This document shows, in pieces, positions 55,575 through 64,000 of a stretch of DNA of 64,000 bases (positions within the stretch are counted from its first letter, which is position 1; the number at the start of each line of letters is the position of its first letter). Source of the stretch: Haberlea rhodopensis (lineage: Eukaryota > Streptophyta > Magnoliopsida > Lamiales > Gesneriaceae); the NCBI GenBank assembly GCA_907163345.1, contig CAJQUN010000507.1, forward strand, positions 186,001 to 250,000. Reading direction: 5' to 3'. A model generated the notes under the pieces. That model was not told the origin of the DNA, searched no databases, and was given only the letters and a program-made list of their open reading frames with translations. A program made the translations under genes and the position numbers.

Positions 55575-55948
55575 AGTTACAAGGTGAAACAAAAGTACTT
55601 AATCACATGGTGTCAGAAGGAAGCAGCGTTGAGCTGCGCCATTCGAGAAACATCGTTGGAGCCAATGATGGGCGTTGCTTGGGATGATTTTTGGATGAGG
55701 GTGAGTGGGTGACGACTAAAAATGAATAAAAAATAGATCCAAGAGACTTTTTAATAAGTGGTGGGCTAACATAAACCCAATCTACTTTAACTCATTATCT
55801 AAACTGGTTAACCCATTTTGCCCTATTTTCAAAATAAAATTTTAAAATCTTAATTCTGCCTACTTTTTGTATGGTGGGTTGAGTCACTCCAATAGTCGGA
55901 ACCGAATTTGATAGCTCGAAATTTGGTCTACAAATAACACTCTTTTGT
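55575..55948. other. Flank between chromovirus 2 and the MITE
   Basis: Continues the DNA left of the insertion (ends ...TACTCGAGT at 46665). No gene is seen; a stretch at 55615-55710 is less A/T-rich but has no recognisable frame. Confidence 0.4.
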
Positions 55949-55956
55949 TATTCAAT

Positions 55957-56365
55957 TAGGGGTGCTTATCGGACCGGGTCGATCCGGACCCGGTCCGAAA
56001 TTGGAACCGGACTAACCGGTCCCGAACCGGTCCGGAACCGGTTTGATACCGGACCGGATAGGTTCTACCGTTCCGGATCCGATATCTAAACGGTTCCGGA
56101 CCAAACGGATCCGGTTCCGGATTGAACTGGAACCGGATCCATTTTATAAAAAAAAAAATTCGATAAATCATTTCCTTTTTTCCTTTTTTTTTTAAAAAAA
56201 AAAAAATCCGGTTCCGGGTTGGAACCGGTCCAACCCGGAACCGGTGGAACCGGAACCGGATCCGATCCGGTTCCTTACCGGATCGGACCGGTTCCGCCCA
56301 TAACGGGCCCGGAACCGGCCGTTTCAGGTCCGGACCGGACCGGTTCGAACCGGTAACCACCCCTA
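55957..56365. mobile_element. hAT MITE with 8-bp TSD
   Basis: 409 bp, opening TAGGGGTGCTTATCGGACCG and closing with the inverse of TAGGGGTGGTTACCGG. Perfect TSD TATTCAAT (55949-55956 and 56366-56373). The interior is almost wholly CCGG, ACCGGT, GGTTCCGG and GATCCGG words plus a central A/T stretch, with no coding sequence. The first 17 bases match the right end of the 2.9-kb hAT at 8822-11682, so it is a non-autonomous relative. It lies about 200 bp upstream of the aprataxin-like gene. Confidence 0.93.
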
Positions 56366-56402
56366 TATTCAATGTACGCACCTATATTCTAGATCATTAA
56401 TT

Positions 56403-56404
<2 letters not shown>

Positions 56405-56465
<61 letters not shown>
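56405..56465. repeat. (AT)n microsatellite
   Basis: About 30 AT units, between the MITE and the likely promoter of the downstream gene. Confidence 0.9.
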
Positions 56466-56467
<2 letters not shown>

Positions 56468-56578
56468 CCTTTATGTGTATAAATTGGGCTGTTTGAGGAA
56501 TTGTGCTCACACAAATCGAGATGACGGCCCATCATCTATGAACACGCTTTCTCTAGAGGTTGCAGCGAACTGTGAGAG
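56466..56578 (+). promoter_or_regulatory. Likely proximal promoter and 5' UTR
   Basis: TGTATAAATTGGGC (about 56476-56489) gives a TATA-like word and TTGGGC. GGCCCA at 56526-56531 is a site II-type (TGGGCC) element in reverse. Start codon at 56579. It is squeezed between the microsatellite and the gene. Motif-based only. Confidence 0.45.
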
Positions 56579-59500
56579 ATGGAGGGAGACATAGACCGTC
56601 GAAAGGCAATGGAAATTGATCAAGAAACTCCCTCTCAATGTGAAAATGGTATGTAGCTATTTTCATTTTTCGATGATTTTAAAAATCATTGGATTTCAAT
56701 GTGTGACCTTTATTTTTAATTTATTTTTGCTTTTATCAATGTTTCCTTTTTTGTAAAGGAGGTGGACAAATGCAAGAAACTAAAGACACGTCAAAGCCAG
56801 TAGTCGTAATACTGATGGGCTTGCCCGGAAGTGGGAAATCCACCTTCTGTGATGAAGTCATGCGAGTTTCTCCACGACCCTGGGCACGGATTTGCCAGGT
56901 TTGCTTACATTTGGAAACCGCTTGTTTGCTGCATTATTATTTACAAATGAAGTTTTTTTCTGAAACAAAAGTGATATTTTTGCTACAAATACGTGTATTG
57001 GAAGATATTTATGACATGCTTCAATGGATTTTAATTTTCTTGGATATGTACGAGACGCGTTAAGGCGTTATTGAAATGCTTGGATGATTGGTTTTGCTAT
57101 GGTTTTTATTATCATTATTAATTCAGAAACAGTTAATAAGTTAATGGGCTGTAATGTAAGGTCTCTTGAAAAATTTATTATGCTTTTAAGCTAGAAGGTG
57201 AGAGAAGATCTAATGGTAATCAATGAGTATTTTTCTGAATATTCGTAAGTGATGCATCTTTACCTGACAGTTGGATTAAGAGGTTAGTATTTTGTCTTAG
57301 AACGCAGCATTCTATCTTTGATCTTGCATTTTCTAGTTGAAAGTGAATATTTTATGTTTTATGTGCTATTTCAAGGATGTCTTGCCCTCTTTGTTGATGA
57401 TGTTATTTCTTTGTTGTTGATCAAGTTGTTATCTCTCACTTTAAATGCAGGATTCTATAAATAATGGTAGATCCGGTACTAAAAATCAGTGTCTATCAAG
57501 TGCTGATGCTGCATTAAAGAATGGTAAAAGTATATTTATTGACAGATGTAACATTGACAGAGAGCAGCGTGCAGACTTTCTGAAGCTTGGTGGCGAACAA
57601 GTGGAGAAACACGCTTTGGTGCTTGATCTTCCAACCAAGCTTTGTCTTTCTCGTTCTGTGAAGCGTATTGGACATGAAGGAAACTTAGAAGGTGGGAAAG
57701 CAGCTGCTGTTGTGAACCGAATGGCTTCAAAGAAAGAATTGCCTAAACTAAGTGAGGGGTTTACTCGAATTACGATCTGTCAGGATGAAAGAGATGTCAA
57801 TCAAACCACCAATATATATGGTTCCTTCGGCCCATTAGATTCTCTGCCTTCCGGCTGTTTTGGCCAGAAGAATAAGGATACCAAGGCTCAAGTAGGCATT
57901 ATGAAATTTTTTGGGAAATTGGATCCCTCAGGTAAAACTGGATCCAAGCCAACCAGCTTGCAGAAACTTATTCCTACTGACATGTCCGTGGAAAAGGATT
58001 CTTGTTTTCAGCGAACAAAACAGAGTTCTGATCCTATGAGCGAGGCTCATGAGAATTTAAATGGACGTGATACAACTTGTTTTCCTGGTACGGTTGTTTC
58101 AGGCAATAGTCCCACTTTGGCATTTCCATCTATTTCTACTGCAGATTTTCAATTCAATCTGGAAAAGGCATCTGACATTATTGTTGAAAAGGTTGAGGAG
58201 TTTGTAAGTAGGATAGGAGATGCTGCACTTGTTTTGGTAGATTTGTCGCATGGGTCCAAAATATTGTCCCTGGTAAAGGCTAAAGCAGCAGAAAAGAACA
58301 TCGACTCTAAAAAGTTCTTTACAATGGTTGGAGATATAACCCGACTCCACTCAGATAAAGGTTTACAGTACAACGTAATTGCAAATGCTGCTAACTGGTG
58401 AGTTTTCTAATCATAATTTTAATTCAGCAATACCAAGCAACTCATTTGTCTTCCTGCATGTAGTTGACAGATAACTTTGCTTTCCTATTCTGTGTCAGCC
58501 ATTGAAATCTTTTTATTATCCATCTTGTTGCTTCTTGGTTGTGATTTGCGTCCTCATGAAAAAGTTTTGGGAAAAAGGTAATTTTCATCATCTAAATTGG
58601 GCTAAATTACATTTTGGTATTTTAATTAGTTAAATTTAGGTCTTAATGCAATAACTTGGTTTATTTTGTACATTCTGGTTTAATCGTAGGAATGATGGTA
58701 ATGTGTTATGATCCCAAGTTATGGATCTCATTATGGGGGGTTTATTGGGTGCATGAGTGAGGAGTTTGAGACTCATTGAAGAGAATCTCACGATCTCGAG
58801 GCTCGTTCAATGAGAAAACCTCGCGATCTCACAATACTTTTTATTTCTGAAAATTCTCTTTTTTTAATGCTTGATAATTTTATTAATAAGCCACATGTTT
58901 ATAGTTAAATGACCGCCTAAGATACACCAAAGCTTTCTAAGACTCTATCCCAATTTTGTTAGGATAAGATGACTCCTATTCAAATTCAAGTAACAATTTT
59001 AAATCAAATAAAAGATTATCCTAAATCTGAAAAATAAATCTCTAGACTCTTACTATCTTAAACTACTAAAAACCTAATATATATGAACTCTAGACCATGA
59101 AATCACTCCCTTCCTCGAAATGGTGTTTGTCCGCAAACACCAATAACAAGTTGGAGGCATTTGGATTTGTTTAAGAATATACGATGCTTTTGGAGAATTG
59201 CAAATATTAAGCACATGTGACGATGGTTCTTAAATTCCTCATCCATGTCATGATGTTTGAAAAAATGCCCAGATCGGTTAAGCCATCCTAGTGGATCAGC
59301 CTGTCGTGCCTTTGAAAATCATGTTTGAAGGATTTGGGTTTGGGCACACGTGTTGCCATATGCTGATTTGTGACCATACATCCCCTTGTTTCGTTGGCCA
59401 TGCATACCTTTCGTACAATTGTCGTTATCCTTGCTTGCCCGTGTATTTGGTCTAATCGTAACAATGGATAGTGACAATATATTGCCATCTACGATATCCC

Positions 59501-62325
59501 GTTAATTGTTGTTGCCTTTTTTTTTTTTTGATCGGAATTGTTGTTGCCTTTACTCTGATCTCGTTGGTGCGAGCACATGGTTGACAGACATTTGGTTCTC
59601 CTCCAACTTATCGAAAAGAGCTTGTTGCCGTTTCTCGGCTGCTGCCTTGTACTCTTGATACCTTTTTACGAAAGTGTGGAATTCCCCAATGCCGACTGGC
59701 TCTGGTACCAATTTGTTATGATCCCAAGTAACGAGGTTTTTAATGGGTGCATGAATGAGGGGTTTGAGGCTCATTGGAGAGAACCTCACGATCTCGAGGC
59801 TCGTTAAAGGAGAGAACCTCACGATCTCGAGGCTCGTTAAAGGAGAGAACCTCACGAAGTCACAATACTTTTATTTCTGAAATTCTCTTTATTTAATGAT
59901 TGATAATTTTATTAAGAAGCCACATATTTATAGTTAAATGGCTGCCTAGGATAACACCAAATTCTTCTAAGACTCTATCCCAATTTCTTAGGATAAGATG
60001 ACTCCTATTCAAATTCAAATAACAATTTTAAATTAAATAGAAGATATCCTAAATCTGGAAAATAAATCTCTAGAATCTTACTATCTTAAACTGCTAGAAA
60101 CCTAATATGCATGAACTCTAGACCATGACATAATGATGGGAGCCATGTCAGCATTCCGATGAAGAAAAAAGACTAAAAGTGCAAAAGAAGCCTAGTTATT
60201 GCACTAATACCTAAGTTTGACTACTTAGAGGTTTAAATTCCAATTCTGGATTTGCTTTCTTCCCAAAAGTTTTTAACTTTCAAAAGTGTGAATTGGTGTT
60301 GATATTTTTAAACAAATTAATCTCTTCTTTCAGTTCAGCATATTTAGTGAACTGCTGGTACAGTAACTGTTTGAGGTGGATTTGTGATTCCTGAAATATG
60401 GTGCAGGTTCGTATAAACATATCATTATAACCGGGTTGGTTGAAATTAATGCTTTATCTCAGAGTTTTAATCAAATAGGCAATAGTTCTTTGTAAAAAGA
60501 ACATAACATCAAATCTGATAGAAAGAGCTACAATCATAGTTATTAAAAGCTCACATAGCGAACGCTAAAGCTCAAGGGCGAGCCATGCGCCTTGTGTTTT
60601 GGCAAAGCGCGCGCTATGTGCGCTATCTGCGCTTTTTCAATTAGCCAATAGCGCGCCTTTGCTAAGGCTTGAAAATTGGGGCTGACAGGCTATCAAAATA
60701 CGTTGCTAAGATTGGACTTTAAATTTAAGTTTGGGCTTAAAAAAAATAATCCCAAGTTAGAGAATATTAGGGTTAAGTTAGAGATTTTAGAGTTACTGTT
60801 ACATAAAGTCTTGTTGCATAAAGCCTCCAGTCGCCGCCGACCGATAAGCATGTTGATGTGTTCAAGTGCTCTACTTTTCTTTTCTTCAAAATTTCATTGT
60901 ATTATTTCCTTTCCTTTTTTCGCCTCAAATTATTATTTATTTTTGGATTGATTCTCCTTTCTTGTTTTATATTTTCTTTTCCTTCAATTTTTACTTGACA
61001 AAGTTCATCAGTCGTTACAATCTCCAATGAGTCCATTCAATCAAAGTTTGACAAATACTTGAGAATATAGCAAAATATAAATTGCTAAGATATTAATATT
61101 GCTAAAGCATACTGCTAATTGTTGCTAATGAGTTTGATTAAATTTTATGGATACTTTTGATGTATTAAAAATATATAAGCTATTGCGCTTTATTTTAGTA
61201 AAGCGCGCACTTCGCGTCACGCTATGTGCTATAGCCCCAGGACCCCTTTGTGCTTTAGTGCGCTATGCGCCTTTAATAACTATGGCTACAATATTCTAAT
61301 ATTTGTGGAGAATGAGTATTCATACTCTCCAACAGGTCCTAGCCTCCTTGGAGAAATTCTGCAGTACTGTAGTCCCCACCTTTGGACATTATTCCTGTGG
61401 TAGTGGTCAATGTGTGAAAAGCACTAGTGGAAAAAGGGGCTTTATATGCTTCCAGAGCACAAGGATGGTAAAACATTCCTACATATAAGTTGCAAAGTTC
61501 GTAAGCGGACCGTAATTTTATTTGATGTGGACATTTGAGTTACATCTGTCAAGCATAATGATGAGGATGAGGAAGATGATGGTGGTTATATCAAACATCT
61601 ATCTTCGTTAATCTCCTTCAGCTTACGGTGCTTCTTTTATTACTTATGCTCTACGTTTACATTTCTGGTTTGTTTTCTGAAATTTTACTTTGTGCAGGCG
61701 CCTGAAACCAGGAGGTGGAGGCGTGAACGCTGCCATCTTCAATGCCGCGGGATCTGCACTGGAAATTGCAACCAAGGAAAAGGCTACGTGCCTGAGGCCA
61801 GGAAATGCTGTAGTTGTGCCTCTTCCTCCATCTTCCCCGCTGTGTATTAGGGAAGGCATAACCCATGTCATACATGTACTTGGACCAAATATGAACCCCA
61901 TGAGACCAGACTGTCTCAATGATGACTATGTTCAGGGTTGCAAGGTACTTCAGGAAGCTTACTCGTCCCTGTTTGAAGGGTTTGTGTCTATACTGAAGTC
62001 ACACTCAACAACAGAATATGGAGATCCGCAAGAGTTAAACCATACGAGAGATTATCAGAAGGGAAAGAGGGAAGCTACTTACAATTCCGACAAGAACAAG
62101 AAGTACAAGGGATTTCAACAAGACCTGAAGACTGGTGTTAGCAGTTACTCGAATGAGAAAAACTTCCAGGATGAAAGAGTTGCTGCAGGCAAGTTCAATT
62201 TATGGGGCGCATGGGCTCAAGCTCTTTACGAAATCGCTATGCATCCGGACAAGCATGAGAAAGCTCTACTGGAGGTATCAGATGATGTTATAGTGATGAA
62301 TGATGCTTATCCCAAGGTTTGTCCC

Positions 62326-62394
<69 letters not shown>

Positions 62395-63332
62395 GTACTT
62401 TGGAAAGAAACATAGTTGAAACACTTTTTTTTCTCGTGCTACAGGCACAGCATCACGTGTTGGTGTTAGCACGGGTTGATGGTCTCGACTGCCCTGCAAA
62501 TGTCTGTAGAGAACACATCTCGTTGTTGAAAACGATGCATGCAGTTGGTTTGAAATGGGCTGAAAAGTTCCTGAACGATAATCAATCATTGTCGTTTCGC
62601 CTTGGATATCATTCCGTGAGTTTCTGATCGTATGTGGACTAGTGGTGATTATAATGTCAACTATTTTGTAGGTGTTGAAATTACCACTTCAGACTAATTA
62701 AGCTACTGGTTTGGTGCTTAAAACTATCCTAGAAGGCTAATTACTCGTGGGAAGTACTCTGTAGCAACTAGCAAGCATAAACATCGATTCATTTTTATTG
62801 TAGCGGCAAATGCTTCAGAAACAAATGTCGTTAACAAATCCAAAGCCTAAAATTTGACCTTATGCTTTACATTCCATCTATATTGTGTACCTGCCCCTAG
62901 TAAGAAAGGTGTATGTCTTGTCTTTCCATGATTTACAATCCTTAGTAAGCATATTACATCACACATTTATGCTAATAGATGAAACTTTACTCCTTCCTCC
63001 AGGTGCCTTCCATGCGACAATTACACCTTCATGTGATCAGCCAAGATTTCAACTCCCATTATCTGAAGAACAAGAAGCATTGGAACACATTCACTACTCC
63101 ATTCTTCCGAGATTCCATAGACGTGATAAAGGAAGTTGAGGAGCATGGGAAGATCATCTTGAAAGACGATGAGTTCTTAAATATGGAACTGAGGTGTCAT
63201 CGGTGTAGAAGTGCGCATCCAAACATACCGCGTCTCAAATCGCATATTAGTTCTTGTAAAGCACCTTTTCCTGCCACTCTACTCCAGAATGGTCGACTTG
63301 TTTCCTCTGGAAGTAACATCACCCCTGGGTAA
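56579..63332 (+). CDS. BHLH140: Aprataxin-like P-loop/macro/HIT protein ('bHLH140' type)
   Basis: Six exons: 56579-56648, 56759-56898, 57451-58397, 61698-62316, 62445-62615, 63003-63332; all introns GT-AG, 758 aa. In order: a P-loop kinase-like domain with Walker A GLPGSGKST (44-52) and FIDRCNIDREQR; a Ser-rich linker; a macro (ADP-ribose-binding) domain with VIANAANW (to 386) and RLKPGGGGVNAAIF, VIHVLGPNMNP; a HIT domain with HHVLVLARVDG and LHLHVISQDF (656-665), His659 and His657 in the active-site motif; and a zinc-finger tail with Cys714, Cys717, His730 and Cys734. HIT plus zinc finger is the aprataxin core that removes AMP from abortive DNA ligation ends. In the usual HxHxH motif the first His is Gln (RQLHLH). 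Orthologues are usually named bHLH140, yet no bHLH region is seen; only 23 residues are coded in exon 1. Intron 3 (3.3 kb) holds two transposons. A possible poly(A) signal is at 63462-63467. A DNA-repair role is inferred from family. Confidence 0.92.
58704..60130 (-). mobile_element. Miniature gypsy element inside intron 3
   Basis: Two diverged LTRs, 58704-59102 and 59714-60130 (about 400 bp, opening TGTTATGATCCCAAG), with perfect TSD TAATG (58699-58703 and 60131-60135). It is oriented - strand: TGGTACCAGAGCC, a PBS for Met tRNA with one change, abuts the right LTR, and the polypurine-like GAGGAAGGGAGTGA abuts the left. The 611-bp interior keeps only a gag-like fragment on the - strand (about 59660-59550, KRYQEYKAAAEKRQQALFDK) and a PKPKSF-like piece near 59345. 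The right LTR has a local duplication of about 31 bp (GGCTCGTTAAAGGAGAGAAC). It is a TRIM-like deletion derivative, antisense to the host gene. Confidence 0.85.
60535..61284. mobile_element. hAT-type non-autonomous element in intron 3
   Basis: 750 bp with terminal CATAGTTATTAAA in inverse orientation at both ends and perfect 8-bp TSD GCTACAAT (60527-60534 and 61285-61292). The ends are full of GCGC, GCGCTATG and AAAGCGCGC words that would fold. The centre is A/T-rich with a short frame (60676-60951) that I do not recognise. The 8-bp TSD indicates hAT. Confidence 0.8.
62327..62392 (+). repeat. (TC)33 microsatellite in intron 4
   Basis: 66 bases of TC repeat starting ten bases after the intron 4 donor; the intron is only 128 bases, so the repeat is half of it. 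Length changes here could affect splicing of the macro-to-HIT junction. Confidence 0.95.
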
Positions 63333-64000
63333 ATACTTGGGGTTTTTTGCTTTCTGCATTGTGTTATTGACTCCTAGGCGGTAAGGAAATATGTTGTATA
63401 TACTGACTTGTAAAATCTTCTTGGCTTCTTTTTCATCAACAATGAACTCTGTAAATGTGGCAATAAAGTGGAAGCAAATGGTGCGAGAATTTAAGTCGAT
63501 GTGTACTGATTTTCTTGAGAAATTATATTATTAGAGAAACAAATGAATGATTGAATCTTTTTTTTCTTGAATGGGATTATACGTAATAGTTTATTGTTAG
63601 GTTAGTGATATCATGATATATATTTTTTAGCTATGTTAATAATGAATTGAGATATATTAAGATTGAAAGTAGTATAATGTAATGATATTTTAATTAAAAT
63701 TAATGGTTATGTCAAGAGAGGATATAATTTTATCGAAAAATATAATATATATATATATTATGTACTTGATTTTTTTTTTTTTTATACTCGATTTTATTCT
63801 GAGGAATAAAAATAGTTTTTAAAAATGATTCGAAACACTGCCCACGATTTTTAGAGCATCAAACAATATTTTTATTAGCTTTTGTCGCTAGCGATGTGTA
63901 AGGAACTCCTAATAGGGTAATTAGTGCATTTATTATTGTTCATTAACGCATAGGTTCATATCATCTAATGATTCTCATACATGCGTTGTAATTATAGCAT
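63333..64000. other. 3' flank, A/T-rich, no gene seen
   Basis: Contains the 3' UTR of the aprataxin-like gene with AATAAA at 63462-63467, then A/T-rich DNA with a short AT repeat (about 63742-63760) and a T run near 63770. Nothing else is recognised. Confidence 0.6.

Noticed and set aside
55956..56381. 141-codon minus-strand frame
   Set aside because: It coincides with the MITE and is a translation of CCGGTTCC repeats; composition is almost only Arg, Pro, Gly and Phe.
62278..62627. Frames rich in Ser-Leu or Arg-Glu repeats
   Set aside because: They are the (TC)33 microsatellite in intron 4 read in different frames.

Overview
The window is nuclear DNA of a flowering plant, most likely a eudicot. 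It carries intron-split genes with GT-AG junctions, plant-type protein families and a long block of nested Ty3/gypsy, LARD-like, copia and hAT elements. Three genes look intact: cytosolic ribosomal protein eS4 (RPS4) at 297-2679, a mitoferrin-type mitochondrial carrier at 5074-6120, and an aprataxin-like gene of the type usually named bHLH140 at 56579-63332. All three are on the + strand at the two ends of the window. A 5'-truncated bZIP pseudogene (39983-40612, - strand) is the only other host-gene trace found. These are ordinary housekeeping genes and form no common pathway.

From about 6.9 to 55.6 kb nearly everything is transposon. From left to right: a decayed LTR (6925-8560); LARD-like sequence with a 'putative plant transposon protein' frame, split by a complete hAT element (8822-11682) and by a complete, very young Tekay-like chromovirus with an intact 1504-codon frame (12939-21658); the LARD 3' LTR (23201-24616); non-coding gypsy-derived internal regions with a chimeric LTR at 27716-30518 and a full 3' LTR at 33927-36261; integrase and LTR relics (36.3-38.8 kb); a foldback element (41171-41890); a gag relic split by a copia-type solo LTR (42573-44102); and a second complete chromovirus on the - strand (46666-55569) with three amber stops. 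A hAT MITE (55957-56365) lies just upstream of the aprataxin-like gene. Intron 3 of that gene holds a miniature gypsy element and another hAT-type element.

The most unusual signal is architectural. Several LTR types here carry a cluster of GATCGATC-core palindromes whose members sit about 21 bp apart in pairs, with larger gaps of roughly 30, 41 or 50 bp, close to whole helical turns. In several of them this is followed by a GGTACGT / GACGTAC motif and then a tandem array of short hairpins with differing, often compensating arms. The repeats are seen directly. Their role in RNA structure, protein binding, splicing or silencing is inference.

Element boundaries backed by target-site duplications (TSDs) are firm: hAT 8822-11682, chromovirus 46666-55569, solo LTR 42573-44102, MITE 55957-56365, miniature gypsy 58704-60130 and hAT-type 60535-61284. 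Boundaries of decayed elements are approximate. All comparisons were made by eye.
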